Source: Eucalyptus grandis
Lineage: Eukaryota > Streptophyta > Magnoliopsida > Myrtales > Myrtaceae
DNA length: 64,000 nucleotides
Reading direction: 5' to 3'
Assembly: GCF_016545825.1 (NCBI RefSeq)
Contig: NC_052619.1
Coordinates: 47,244,127 to 47,308,126 of the forward strand
Position 1 is the stretch's first letter. Every line of letters begins with the position of its first letter. A model generated the notes under the pieces. That model did not search any database. It worked only from the letters and a program-made list of their open reading frames with translations, and had not been told where the DNA came from. A program made the translations under genes and the position numbers. This document shows positions 1 to 12,229 of the stretch, piece by piece.

Positions 1-43
1 CTATCAGATTGCAAAAGATGGTTCCAAGATTAACGAAAACTTA

Positions 44-821
44 GGGTCTATTTGTTTTCACTCTCGAAAACAACTGATTCTGTTTTTTTATTCACAAAAA
101 CAAAAACAAAAAAACTAATAAAAATCTATTTGGTGAAATTTTTGTTTCCGGGAACAAAAATCTTTTTTTTTTTTAATTTCTGGGAATAGATTTGGAAAGT
201 AATCAATAAAAAAAAAAAAAAAGTAACTTCTTATTCCTAAAAACAATTCTTAAAATCTAATTTTTTTCTTCTCCTCTCTTCTTCTCTCTCTCTCTCTCTT
301 TTTTTCTCTTTCCTTTACTTTTTCTTCCTTGTGGCCAGTCATCGGCCTTGGCTATGGCTGGCAATCTTGCCGGAGCATCGCCAAGGGCAACGAGGCTCAA
401 CCTCCCCAACCAGTGTGAGGTTTGGCCTCGCCAGGCTAGGGCGAGGCCGACCTCGTGCCGCTTGGGTGAGGTTGAGGCTCGCCGTGGTTAGGCAAGCCTC
501 CGGCAAGCTCGCCGAACATCTCCTTAGCCTAGCAAGGCTCCAGCGAGCTCGCCGGACCTCGCCCAACCGGTCGCCGGCCACCGCCACCAAGAAGAAGGAA
601 GGAGAAGAGAAAATTAAAAAAATATAATAAAAGTATTAAAAATTAAAAGAAACAAAAAAAATTAATAATCCTACCAAATGTATTTATGTCCCAAGAATAA
701 AAAAATTGTGGAGTTACCAAATGTGTTTTTTTGCTCAGAAATTGTTCTCTATAATAGAATAAAAAAATCATTTTTAATAAAGAAATTGTTTCTCGGAATA
801 AAATTGTTACTAAACGTGCCT
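44..821. mobile_element. PIF/Harbinger-like non-autonomous TIR element with GC-rich core
   Basis: The left end reads TTA|GGGTCTATTTG and the right end CAAACGTGCCT-like|TTA, so short imperfect inverted ends lie between TTA trinucleotides, as in PIF/Harbinger elements. The arms are AT-rich with poly-T/poly-A tracts. The core (about 330-590) is GC-rich and built on GAGGCTCG/CTCGCCGG words. Open frames through the core look like compositional artefacts and no transposase is visible. Related elements lie at 20007-20312 and 55723-56616. The exact right end is uncertain by one or two bases. Confidence 0.6.
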
Positions 822-1419
822 TTAGCTACGCCGATGTTGCCATGTGGCTCATCGAACCAAGTCAAGATGATGCCACAGTCTTATGTGGATCCCAATGTCT
901 ATGTTTCGAGGATTCTTAATTAATTGGCTCTTTTTATTTCGCAAAAAATGAAGAATTTATAAAAAGAGGATTTCTTAAAAATGACGGTTTACATCGTTTA
1001 CAAAAATGAACGGTAAAATTTTTCATCATTTACAAAAATATTTAAATATAAACTATTTTTGATAATAAAAATATTTTTCATGACTAATTATCCAAAGTGA
1101 TATGGGTAATATTTTTATGTTTTCATTTAATATTCTGAAAATTGAGTTTGCAATGCTTGTGGAATTTGATAGCAGCATTTAAATCTTGTATTTCATTATT
1201 TGAATAAACTAAGTCTACGAAATTCTAACCAAAAAAAAAAAAAGTCTACGACAATTATATATATACACACGTTATTTTGTAAATGACATTTGAACAATCT
1301 TAGATGGAAGAATGTCATGGGTCCTCGTCAGACTCACCAGCAGGAGGTCACGAATTAACGTGTTGAAAGTTAAGGCAGAAAGCCTCCCACAACCGATTGA
1401 AATCGGACATGCAAAAAAA
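822..1419. other. intergenic, no gene seen
   Basis: AT-rich DNA with no open frame of protein-like composition and no RNA gene that I can recognise. Confidence 0.6.
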
Positions 1420-1795
1420 TAGGGATGTGCAATCAAACCAGTTTTACCCGAAAATCACATTAGACGGTTTGAAAAACAGGTCCAAAACCGATTCTAGGAA
1501 ATAGGTTCCAAATTTTTGGAACTGGTTCGAAAACATATTCTGAGTGAATACCCATCTGAGAATTGGACTATATGCCCCATTTTGGAACACGTTTTGGAAC
1601 CGATTTTCTAAACTACAAAGTCCAAATCCTAATTTCTTTTTCCTCTAAATTCTAGCATTTAAACTCCTTCATCCTTTATTCTTCCTCGGGACCCCTCACC
1701 AATTTTTCCTCTTCCCCAAAATCTGGAACAGTTATAATAGGGTAGGTTTCAATTTCCAGCTCTGAAACTTAACATCTTAAAACTAATCACCTCTA
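1420..1795. mobile_element. hAT-like MITE, TAGGG(A/G)TG-GCA family
   Basis: It begins TAGGGATGTGCAA and ends with the inverse, TTAGTTTTAATCACCTCTA-like (the visible end is AATCACCTCTA). The interior has many GGTTCCAAA/GGAACC words. The same ends and interior recur at 14126-18895, 28903-29267, 36509-36960 and about 49726-50200. No clear target duplication is left because both flanks are poly-A. Non-coding. Confidence 0.45.
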
Positions 1796-1837
1796 AAAAA
1801 ACCCAACTTAAAAGAAGAAAAAACAGTAAAATTTTTG

Positions 1838-2175
1838 TTTTACCCCCCTCAACTTCAAAGTTGGTGTACATTAAACCCTGAAGTTTTAAGAATTGCATTT
1901 AACCCCTCGATTTATTATATTTAGTTGTTTTTTTTTTGTCAGAAATTCTTATATTAGTTAACCCCATTAACTTTTTTTCCATTAGCATTAACTGCGCATG
2001 TCTTTCGGAAAATAAAGTGCACCATTTTCTTTATTTTGTATTTTATGTCCTTTCTGCTCTCAATTCCAATAGATAATATATTATATATAAAGAAGGAAAA
2101 TGCAATGGGGGGATGACATGCAAAATTATAATATTTATAAAGTCCAAAGTTGAAGGGAAGTGAAATCTTTCCAAA
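1838..2175. repeat. imperfect inverted repeat (decayed MITE)
   Basis: The left arm carries CCCCTCAACTTCAAAGTTGG near 1847 and the right arm carries AAGTCCAAAGTTGAAGGGA near 2140, its imperfect reverse complement. Between the arms is AT-rich DNA. It is probably a decayed non-autonomous element. No coding content. Confidence 0.4.
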
Positions 2176-5100
2176 GATTGGTGTACACGGTGGTATTTAA
2201 TATCCAGTCCAATCATGTATAGGTGCGGTTTCAATGGTCTTGTCTTTTTTTTTCCCTTTCAAATGGGTTGTTATCGTCTGATAAATTTGTCCACGTTAGT
2301 GATGACGAGGAGTGAAAGCGACACCAACAAATTGTATGCCTTGCCTAATTGAATGATTATAATGAGTTCCTCTTGTGAAATTTGGTGGTCAACTGCTATG
2401 CCCTTGTTGCCAGCCCCCTTGGTTACGATTGAGAGTCGAGCAAACTCCTTATCCGGCAATGGATTTTAAATTAAACAACACTAATGTTTCGAAAAATATT
2501 TTGCCAAGCTTACAAGGTATAATCCACTTGAAGGAAAAAATTGCCAAATTAGTCATAAACCTATCCTGTAGAAGCCAATTCAATTTTAAATTTTTAAATT
2601 TTGTCAATTTTGTTTTGAACATTTGTAAGAAATTCTAATTCCAATCAATTTTCGTCAAAAATCGCTAACGTGGCAATTGAGTCATCACTGGCCATTCTAC
2701 GTGACACATCGTCATATAAGTAATTTGCTGTCAAAATTAGTCGGAATGAATACATTGAAATTTCGCGTAAAGATTTAAAACTAAATCGATATATGTATAA
2801 CGGGTTTAGAATTAATTGGACCGTTTTCCCTCCATATAAAGACTAGTACGACAGTCAATCCATCTCATGATTTGAGTGGTCACATGAACAATGTAATTTC
2901 TCAATGGCCCATTTATGGTAACCCCGGGCTGGTCAGGTTAGACTTTAAATAATAGTATGTCGACATAATGACACCATCTTTGATTATTTTGACTCCATCT
3001 GAGTTTAATTTTGTCTACTTTTATCATTAGAACTTAGGTCACGTCAACCATCTTTAGATTATGATGGGAGAAGTGCAAAAGCAGCCAAATGTATTTATAA
3101 TGTAGAGACTTATAAGATAGTCTAGAATTTAAACCTATTGACATTTTCACACCTTCATTTAAAAACTCAAACCGTGGAGATTATAGATCAATAAAGATAT
3201 CATCCATTATTTCTTCTCACTCCAATCATTCCACAGAGAGATGTATGTGCACTCAACATGAGCGAAGTGCGCACATAAGACTTCTCGTTCATTAATTAAT
3301 TGTGTGCCCTTGTCAACCTCAGAGTAAATTCTTCACGAGCCAATTTGGCACAAACCCTAAAAATTCACAAACATGGTTGATTCACGATTTCCTTTTACCC
3401 AATTTCGCACCCACGATTGGAGTAAAATTATAGAATCATGCTACATGCGCGTACCACAACCTGAGAGCCCCGTGTTAATGCACGGAAACAGTGGAAATAG
3501 CACTTTACGATGGCTTTTCTCTCGCACGCTCACATTTGCACTACTTTTGATGCGAATATACATAATTGTATTCAAGGGTGTGCGTCGGTCTCGATCAATT
3601 AACTTTCTCTTTATGCTCATTTTACGTCCTCTTATTTTACTTCTTATATATTATATTGCTAATTTTCATGATCTTAGCACTTTCACACTCTTGGATTTTT
3701 ACCGAAGATAATATGCATTTTGCATCCTCAGTGTTGCTGCACATTCTATGGAGTACGCACCTCCAAAGGGTACAACATAAATTTTTCAAAACTTCAAAGA
3801 GCATAAAATTATATATTCTTCATTACAAATGAACTGTAAAACGCTGAACCTATGAAATGTCGCACGAATAGTAAGACAATGGATCCATTCAATTATAATG
3901 GAACGATGTTCCTTTCCTTCACTATCTTGTCCATAATCACACACTTTTGATGTCATGTGACAATGAAAACCACCTGAAAAGAGTACATTATTCCTACCGA
4001 TACGAACTACTCCAGCTAAGGCCCATATCGACGATTTGTACGTACTCGCACATTTCTTGGACACCACCGAGCTACATTTTCTATGACGAACGTACACATT
4101 TTAATCAAATGGATATATAAATTATTGACAATATTGGCCTTACCAAAAAAATAAAAATTTATTGACAATATTGGGTCTTTTTTATATTAATAAATGGCAC
4201 ATCATTCAAGGAAAATGGATCCCAGATGAGGCAAGCCAATGGGGTTCACTCGCCACCCACGATCTGAAGACTTTTGACTCCTCCTTCGATGCGAACTTAT
4301 CTGCACTCATCTTGTTCTGACCAACATATAGAAAGATATGAATTCATTTCTCTTGCAATGAAGGATAAATATAAAATAAATAAACACGAGTAAGATATTA
4401 TGGTTGGACCTAGATTAAGTTTTTCCCATCAACTTTATAGATTAAGGAAGAAATGGGAAGAATGTAAGGAAACATATCCAAGTCCACGTGGAATTTTATA
4501 TTAAATAGTGCACACTTTTTTTTTTTGGACCAATGGCATGTGCAATGAGAAAGAGAAATCATATTGAGCTCTGTTTATTTTACGGAAAATAATTAATTTG
4601 AAAAATATTTTTTTGAAAACGATTGTTTATATCACTTAAATAGTCAATATTTTCGTTATCTACAGTCATTTATATCTAAATAGTCTCGTTAACGACAAAA
4701 ATATTTTTCAATTTTTTATTTTTATAAGTGATAGAAATGAAAAATTTAAGAAAATACTTTTTAAGTTATTTTTTTCCTGTGAGGCTTACGCAACCATTAT
4801 AGATAGAAATATGTACTACATATAAGCCAAAATAGTACTATACACTAAGGTTTTGGGAAGAGATCAACCACCTTAGCACTTGTATTCTAAATTTCTCAGT
4901 CATCAACTTGATGGCAATTTCATTGATTGGGGCCGATATAATTATAATAATAAAGAGTGTTGTTGTGGAATAAAGAGGATTATAATAATCCGCCACTTGC
5001 CAACTTTTCTTTTTTATTAAATTGATGAGAAAGCGATCATATTCACATCTCGAAATTATTTTTTTGACATCTAAGTGCCAGAGTTATTATGGTGATGTGA

Positions 5101-5492
5101 CGTCATCGAGTCACTTGTGTCGATACCCACTTAAAAGCTTAAAATAATTACTACCTACACAGTCATTTTAAAAGTTTATTACATATTTACCGTTAGACGG
5201 ATGACATGACAATCTCTTAGTATAAACACCTCCTATACGATGATGAATGTGTAAGTTATTCTTTACTCTAGTAACGGACCAGATAAATTAATGTATAATA
5301 AAATAAACATGATCTCGCAAGAATAGTTAATGGTAATAGAAATGGTGGAAGTAAAATTGTCATGAAAGGAAATGATCGAAGGAAGTTTGCCTACATTAGT
5401 TATTGGCTTGTTATATCATGTCGATAATATAGCATCGCCATATAACGTGACATTTATATATTTAGTTGCTCAGTGCGGTTTTGTCTCATTTT
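2176..5492. other. long AT-rich intergenic region, no gene seen
   Basis: I found no domain, splice-supported frame or RNA gene. The open frames around 3373-3832 are short, hydrophobic by composition and lack any family signature. Several stretches resemble decayed repeat arms (for example 2540-2830), but I could not pair their ends. Confidence 0.55.
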
Positions 5493-5502
5493 CTTTTTTA
5501 AA

Positions 5503-5852
5503 GAGGGTAAACACCAGAAAAAAAAATCCTAAGCTATATTAATGTGACATAAATGCTCTAAATTGTTTTTGTGTTGTCGAAAGCCCTAAATCTACTAATT
5601 GTGACACAAATACCCCCAATTTTTTTGGTGTCACAAAAACACCTAAATTTATACACGTGATATATACCCTCTATTTCAATTCCATCATGGTATATTTTTT
5701 AATAAATTCAGGTTTTTTTTTATGACAACAAAGCTTTTTCTTGGTATTTGTATTGCAATAGACAAGCTTAGTGTTTTTAATGACATAAAAAAAAGTTCGG
5801 AATATTTATGTCACAATAGGCATAGTTTTGAATTTTTTTTTATGGTGTTAAC
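5503..5852. mobile_element. small Mutator-like MITE with ~50-bp TIRs
   Basis: The left end GGTAAACACCAGAAAAAAAA and the reverse complement of the right end GGTTAACACCATAAAAAAAA match, and the similarity continues for about 50 bases including TGTGACATAAAT in both arms. The same 10-mer CTTTTTTAAA lies just outside each side (5493-5502 and 5853-5862), a plausible target-site duplication. About 350 bp, non-coding. Confidence 0.6.
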
Positions 5853-5862
5853 CTTTTTTAAA

Positions 5863-7150
5863 ATAAATTGTACATAAACTAAACCTATCCCATTTCTTTA
5901 AAGGAAATACCTCCTTGTTGTTCGCCATTTGTATTTTTTCTCATCATTTAAAGGCAAAAAATGTGAACCATCGAAAATATAAAACAAACAGCCTTTCAAC
6001 GTGCATTTGTTTAGTGGAAAATAACTTATTTGAAAAACATTTTCCTAAAAGTAATTGCATGTGCCGCTTAAAAAAAATGAATGAACGATTTCACTATCCA
6101 TAAAAATGTTTAGATATAGTGTCGTCGCCAACGAAAACATCTTTCATTGATGAATTTTCAAGTGATATTAGTTATTTTTAAGAAAATATATCTCAAACAA
6201 TCTATCTTTCGCAACATAAATAGACTTTTGTTGTCGCCAATTGGGGACTTTCTTATTCTTCTTCCCTTCTTTGTTGTTTGGTAATAATTGGCCATGTTTC
6301 AAGTTAGCTTTTCTGTCTACTTAATTGGAAACGATAGGCAAAGTGAAATAACCCCAACAAGGGCCACTTGCACCTGTCCACTAATGCGACGTGCTGCCGG
6401 GCTGTGTTCCTTATTTTAACATGTCGGGTGCGAGCACACCCTGCTCCCCTCATTAGCATAGTATATTTCTCAAGTCCCATATTCGACTTTACTCTTTTGG
6501 TGTTTAACATCTAAGAGATGCCGTCGGGTGAACCAATTTAAAAATTTACTTAGGTCCCACTTAACTAGAAACGTTAGGCGAAGTGAAATCGCATCATAAT
6601 CTTTCATTAAACTAAGAAGATGAGCTGTTAGTAGCGAAATTGCATAAGATAATCCTCGAGAATTTGTTCGAATTACAAGGAATATCCTGGTAAAGTTCGC
6701 CTATTATTATTATTACATTTTGGAAGGCACGCACCACTTTGTGTTGTTTTAAAGCCAGGCGAGAGAGAGGGAGAACCGGCAGTTCAACTCCACTCCTGCC
6801 GATGCATCGCCACCACCAGTTCGCTCCCATGCACACGCGTCTTTGAAGATCACCCGTCACCTCCACACACGCACACGCTCTCTCTCTCTCTCGCAAGCGC
6901 AGCAGCAGCCGCTAGGTTCGATCTCTTGCTTCCTCCAGGACCGACGACGAAACATTTAAGCGGGTAAAGAAACGAGGAGCAGGGCCTCATCAGGGAGAGA
7001 GGGAGAGAGAGAGCGACTACGACGATCGGTAGTCCCTCCAGCAACCCTTTTGTTTCCTTGCTCTCGATCGATGTTCGGTTGATGCCGCCACGTCGTCTCC
7101 TCTCGGGTCCCCTGCCAGTTTCTTCTGGGGCTCTCTGATGTATCATGAGC
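5863..7150. other. intergenic region upstream of the FLZ gene
   Basis: No gene seen. A ~30-base direct repeat occurs at about 6320 and 6560 (core words GAAACG-TAGGC-AAGTGAAAT). From about 6740 the base composition rises and (CT)n/(GA)n tracts appear, which suggests the promoter and leader of the FLZ gene begin here. Minus-strand frames in this stretch have no protein-like features. Confidence 0.5.
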
Positions 7151-7547
7151 CCCTTTTGTCTGCATTCGTGAGATCGAATTAAATTCAGGACGTTGGAGTA
7201 AAACGGGAGTAAAATTGCAGTTGAAAAGTGGACAAAATAGGGAAGAAGATAAAAGAGCTAGAATTGAAAGCTAGTAGCCCCCCCCCCCTCAAAGGATCCA
7301 AGAAAGTACAAGCTTTTTCCCTTCTCTCTCGACTTATTTTTTTCTTCTTCTGCTATTCGTCATTAATTTGGCCAGATTCTTCTGCTGCTGCTGTTGCTGC
7401 TTGATGCATGCCCGTTGGGTCCCTTTTCATGTCGGCTCTCTAAACCGCCGAGAGGAAATCATAGCCTTCTTTGCGGGGTTTTCTTTTCCTTTCCCTTTGG
7501 CTTATTTACTGTGCAGAGATACGGAGGCAACTGAGAGTTAGCGGCCA

Positions 7548-7599
7548 TAGAGAGAGAGAGAGAGAGAGAGGGAGGGAGGGAGGGAGGGAGGGAGAGAGA
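7548..7599. repeat. (GA)n/(GGGA)n microsatellite in FLZ leader region
   Basis: A GA tract passes into GGGA repeats, upstream of the FLZ start codon and probably within the transcribed leader or its first intron. Confidence 0.85.
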
Positions 7600-7856
7600 A
7601 TACATCAGTTTTCATGGAGTCCTATCTGGGCTTTGCTTGTGGATTCTGGGTTCTTGAGAAAATGGTGATTTTGACCGTACCACAACCCATTGTTTCCTCC
7701 TTTCTCTAGCACCTAATTCTTCCAAAAGAAGGAAAAAAATCAGAACTTTCTTTCTTTGCTTTCTAGTGGAGCATAAAGATGATTCCGGTCTTTCCCAGTT
7801 GGAATAATCTATGCCTGTGGAAGTTCGTGGCCAAAAACCAAGTCTTTTCAGGTCTC

Positions 7857-7859
<3 letters not shown>

Positions 7860-7892
<33 letters not shown>
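7860..7892. repeat. (CT)n microsatellite in FLZ 5' leader
   Basis: An uninterrupted CT dinucleotide run about 90 bases upstream of the FLZ start codon. CT runs near the start are common in plant 5' leaders. A plausible 3' splice site (TTTTGCAG, ending at about 7967) lies between this tract and the ATG, so the run could sit in a 5'-UTR intron. Confidence 0.85.
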
Positions 7893-7894
<2 letters not shown>

Positions 7895-7981
7895 ACAGTC
7901 ACGACCTGAACTTGATTTAAAGCAAGAGGAAATAACTCGCCTTTTAGGTATATTTCTTCTTTTGCAGTGAGGTAAAGAGTT

Positions 7982-9100
7982 ATGCTGAGGAAGAGATCGA
8001 GACGCACGGCACCATCACCATCAACAACGGCAGCAACGAAGCAAGCTTTGATGGCTGACTATGGCTGCCTTCCTTCTTCAACGGGAAAAAGCAGAGGAGG
8101 AAGCCCGACTCCGGCTTTCCTCCCCTATCCAAAAGTATTCACCAGCAACATCACCGTCAAGTGTGAGATGGAGTCCATCATGAGCCCGACTTCGATACTC
8201 GACGCCAAGCCATTTTCCCACTTGAAGAGCTCGTTCTGTTCAGACGCTAACTCTCCTAGAATCTCGGAACCCAAGAGCATTGGCCTAGCCATTGTGGATG
8301 CTCTCAGAGATGATAATTGCTCTAAACTCGATTCACGCAAACCTGAGAACTTGACTGTACTGTTTGGCTCTCAGCTCAAGATTCAACTCCCAAAAGCCCC
8401 CACCGATTTTGGCATCAAAACAAGAAACTCCCAACTGGGCTTTTTGTCCCCAAGCGTGGGTCACTCTCCTGCAGCAAATAAGCAGGAGGCGGCAATTAGA
8501 CCCCCTCCTCCTGGTGGGGTTGTTTTGGCTGGTTCGATTTCAGCCAGTGAGATGGAGCTCTCGGAGGACTACACTTGCGTGATCTCCCATGGGCCGAACC
8601 CGAAGACGACACACATATTTGACGACTGCATTTTGGAGAGCTGCTGTGGTTCTATACAGTTATCAGAATCGGATTGTGGGAAGGACAATGGGTTGTTTCT
8701 GGGGGACCATTGTAGGTTTCCTTCTGAGAGTTTCCTTAGCTTCTGTTACACTTGCAAGAAGAATCTTGGAGATGGAGAGGACATTTACATTTACAGGTCA
8801 GTTGAAAATTTCCCCCATCTCTGAAGCAGAGCACTATGCTCATGTTGTCATGCAAATTCCATGCAAACTGAAGGTTTAGATTTGCTAAATATGTAGAAGT
8901 TCGTTTCTAGAACTATGCTGTGAACTGATCCGCATCACTTGGTCTTCAGTTCATAGCTGCTCAATTCATATGCTTCTCATGTTTCCATTTCGACCTACTA
9001 AAGGTTATATTCTTTTGGTAATTTCAGGGGGGAGAAAGCGTTCTGCAGTGGCGAATGCAGAACGCAGCAGATAGAGCTCGAAGAGGGCATGGAAACTTAA
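7982..9100 (+). CDS. FCS-like zinc finger (FLZ, formerly DUF581) protein
   Basis: Two exons, 7982-8796 and 9028-9100, give 295 aa. The donor is ACAG|GTCAGT and the acceptor TTTCAG|G; the split Arg codon restores the frame. The C-terminus holds a complete FLZ domain (about residues 250-293): FCYTC (Cys255, Cys258), then DIYIYRGEKAFC (Cys278) and GEC (Cys282), the family's C-x2-C...C-x3-C zinc ligands. The exon junction inside the domain, just before GEKAFC, is typical. The N-terminal 250 residues are low-complexity, Ser/Pro-rich and probably disordered, as in the longer FLZ members. FLZ proteins are plant-specific adaptors that bind SnRK1 kinase subunits through this domain. That role is family knowledge, not visible here. 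Reading through the intron gives a spurious end at 8824. The chosen ATG starts a basic N-terminus (MLRKRSRR) and is the first in frame after an upstream stop. Confidence 0.9.
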
Positions 9101-9277
9101 GTCTCCGTTGGGCTAGGCGATTCCTCATGTTTTCAAGCTACCCGCTGTTTCTCCTCCTCCTTTTCTTTGCTCAGTTTTTTGAAGTCTTAGAGCTTTGGAA
9201 GAAGAGTCCCCACCCGTTCCCTGTCAAATTTTGCCTTCCCTTGTTCAGATCTTTGGCAAGTACTTTACCTTTCAGGC

Positions 9278-9634
9278 ACAGAGTCTTCTGATGGGACTCA
9301 GGTTTCCTGTGATCAAATTTTGATGGAGTGATATAATTAGGGGAGTTTGCTATTTTGCTATATCTTGCTGTTTGGTGTTGTGTCAACAGTAGAACACAAG
9401 AGTTTTCCGATGGGACTCACTAAGTTTTTTCTGTGATCAAATTTTGATGGAGCGATGTAACTAGGGAAGTTGCTATTTGCTAAATCTTGATGTGTGGCGT
9501 TGTTTCAACAGTAAAACACAGTTTTTTCCGATGGGACTCAAGTTTTCTGGGATCAAATTTTGATGTAGTAATAATTAGGTAAGTTTGCTATTTGCCAAAA
9601 TCTTGCTGTTCGGTGCTGTGTCAACAGTGGTACA
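9278..9634. repeat. three tandem copies of a ~120-bp unit
   Basis: Copies start at about 9278, 9395 and 9517 (periods 117 and 122). Each contains CGATGGGACTCA or a close variant, GATCAAATTTTGATG and TGTCAACAGT. The array is just downstream of the FLZ stop codon, so part may be 3'-UTR. GATCAAATTTTGATG is itself nearly palindromic. Confidence 0.85.
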
Positions 9635-10128
9635 TGGCTTGGAAAGTGGGTATCATAGTCACGACACTGATGTATGACCAAAAGCTAGCATTATGGGGGG
9701 TGCTTATCTCCCTTTTTCTTGACAGGAGTCATAATAGAAAAAACCAAAGCACAGAGGACCAGTGTTTGGCAAAAGCAAAAGTGGGGAGAGAGGGAGGGGG
9801 AGGGTAGGACCAAAGCACATAGGACCAATGATCAAATTGAAGTGATTCTCCTCACTTCTTTGTGTGTCCTGTTGTGCTTTTTGGACAGCCCCCCTTTTGC
9901 TGCTCTGTCTCACTACTCCATGGCACAATGATCTCAGGGCTGAGTTTAGGAGAGAAAGAATTAGTAAAGAAATAAGGGAAAGAATTAGTAGAATATATGT
10001 AGTGGTTGATGACAACTTAGTCACTGTTGAATTAAATATTTCATGAGCAATTCTAAAGTTTGATGACAATGATGCCCTCCCCCGAGATAGTGTTTTCTCA
10101 TTCGTGTTCACGAAGTGCGGGGCTAGGG
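9635..10128. other. intergenic, no gene seen
   Basis: A minus-strand frame crosses this stretch (9704-10309), but it runs across the boundary of duplicated unit A and has no recognisable domain. Confidence 0.5.
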
Positions 10129-10439
10129 ATTCTCGTGCTATGGTTAAATCCACGTGGAGTTCGGTCCGATGCACGAGCATTTTCTCTATCGAAAAGCACT
10201 TTATCCCGTTTCTGATTATTTTTACCTCGGGACAAGAACGATTCGGCATGTTTGGCGTGGAAGTACCGCCGGGCGGGCTATAGCCTCTAGAGTAGTCGCA
10301 TGTTAGCAATCGTGCGAAATAGTTATGGCAATAAAGATTTCAATCATTTCTTGGCATTGTTCTCCTTAGTGGGACTAATGATTATTATTGAAGGAGGTTT
10401 AGGTAAATGATAATGTCTGTTTAAAATGATTGAATGAAT

Positions 10440-10690
10440 ATAAAATTGTCGGTCGAAAGTGAATTATTCTATATGAGACAAGTGTGTATTGTGTTTGTCA
10501 ACTTCAAGTGAATTTTAAACGGAACGTATCCATCTGTCCGCCCAAATCCAAATGTTCGATTGGAAAATACCGGGTTGATATAATATTCGACCAAACAAAA
10601 AATACTTAGTCGGAAATTTATATGTATTGAGAATGCATCATTTTGCATCATTTTTACATGAAATTCACAGATAAAAAAAATAAGGAAATA
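10440..10690. repeat. single copy of the ~270-bp repeat (unit A)
   Basis: Begins ATAAAATTGTCGGTCGAAAG and matches the two tandem copies at 20621 and 20895 in unit B. Confidence 0.8.
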
Positions 10691-11421
10691 AAATGATCGA
10701 CAAACGATTTGAATTAAACTTCTCGAATTGGATGTGGAACGCGAAAGTCGCAAATAATATTCTTTCACCATGATGGAACCAAAGCGTGAAGTCCATGTGA
10801 TTGGACTTCCTCAATAGAATCAGAAGTACTTTTGTGGTTTATAGTTTTTGCGGGCACTTTCACAGATCTTTCAAGATCCGTCCTTTGCAAATCGGTGACT
10901 AGCGAATCACAATCTAGATTGTCTATTAAAAAAATCTTTGAAGTGTTTTTGAGATACGGCATTTTGTACACGAAACAAGGGAAAATTCACTAGGTTTCAA
11001 TGTTTTCAAGTTGGTCGATCAAGTTCCTCGAGGGATTAAATCCATCAAATATATTGAAGTCACACCTTTGATGTGGCACAAAATTTACATGTTGCTTTGA
11101 TGGACGGAGTGACAAGTTAACGAAGTAAGAAGCAATCACTAGTCACTGTCTCTTTATTAGTGTGATTGAATCTCAAATGTTCTAGTTCCCGCCTAAGAAC
11201 TGAAAATTGGGCTATGTGGGCTTGGAACTAGACCAATTGGTCCAATTCGGTTTCCTAATGGGTTAATGGAACCAGTGGCCCTAGTCCAAGTTACTAGTAA
11301 ATCCCAAGTATGCTGGTACAAAGATCTCCACTTGACGAGGAACACTTTTTACATACAAATTTACACCTCAATATGCAAATAATCTTCGAACTAGGCATTA
11401 TATACAAGGCTATCATAGATA

Positions 11422-12150
11422 GGGAAAAGTGCCAAAAAAGTCCTAAACCTTTTTACGTTGTGCAAATTTAGTCATTTCCGGCTAATTTTGATCAGATTTT
11501 GCTAACTAGACGTCGGCCGACTGACGTGACCTAATCGGCGTTGACGTGAATAACTTTTAATAATTTTTTAATATTTTAGACTTTAGATTTTAGATTTTTT
11601 TTTTTTTTTGTCTTTTTCTCCGGTGGTCGTCGAGGTCCTGGGCGATCGGCTAGAGGCGACGGCCGGCGAGGGCGAGGCCGACCTCGCCGGCCACCTTGCC
11701 AACGGCGAGGCAAGCCTCGCCCATGCTCGGCGAGGGCCGACGAGGCTCGATCTCACCAGATCCGGCCATGGGCGAGGCTTGCCCTCGTTGGATGAGTTGA
11801 ATCTGGCAAGGCGAGAATCGCCCATGGTCGGCGAGGCTCGACCCTCGCCCGTGAGGTGGCCGGCGAGGGCAGTCGCTGGACCTCAGCGATCGGCTGGAGG
11901 AAAAAGACAAAAAAATTAAAAAAAAATTAAAAAAATTAAAATATTATTAAAAGTTATCCACGTTAGTGCCTATCGTGCCACGTCGGCCGACGAGGCCGGC
12001 ATCCAGTCAGCAAAATCCGGCCAAAATTGGCCGGAAAGGACTGAATTAGCACAACGTAAAAATGTTTAGGACTAAATCGACACCAAAAAAAGGTTTAGAA
12101 TTAAATCGGCATAAAGACAAAAGGTTTAGGACATTTTTGGCACCTTTCCC
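11422..12150. mobile_element. Mutator-like non-autonomous element with 9-bp TSD
   Basis: Inverted ends GGGAAAAGTGCCAAAAAAGT and, on the other strand at the right, GGGAAAGGTGCCAAAAATGT continue as similar arms (CCTAAACC, ACGTTGTGC) for about 100 bases. The element is flanked by perfect 9-bp duplications TCATAGATA at 11413-11421 and 12151-12159. The equivalent place in unit B (about 21882-21890, AAATAGATA) has no element, so it inserted after the duplication. The core (11600-11900) is GC-rich with GGCGAGGC/GAGGCTCG words. Frames there are compositional and no transposase is encoded. Confidence 0.9.
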
Positions 12151-12229
12151 TCATAGATATAATTACGAGAGAGGGTGTGACATGGCAGTGCAATGACACA
12201 CATTGCGGGCTCCATTGTTCAACATGATG

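Noticed and set aside
9278..9634. Possible CRISPR-like array
   Set aside because: It has only three units of ~120 bp that are similar over their whole length, with no unique spacers, in a plant nuclear context.
9704..10309. 201-codon minus-strand frame
   Set aside because: It crosses the left border of duplicated unit A, is not open in unit B and shows no family features.
11583..11919. Frames of 80-103 codons in the Mutator-like core
   Set aside because: Same reason: repetitive GAGGCTCG composition, open on both strands.
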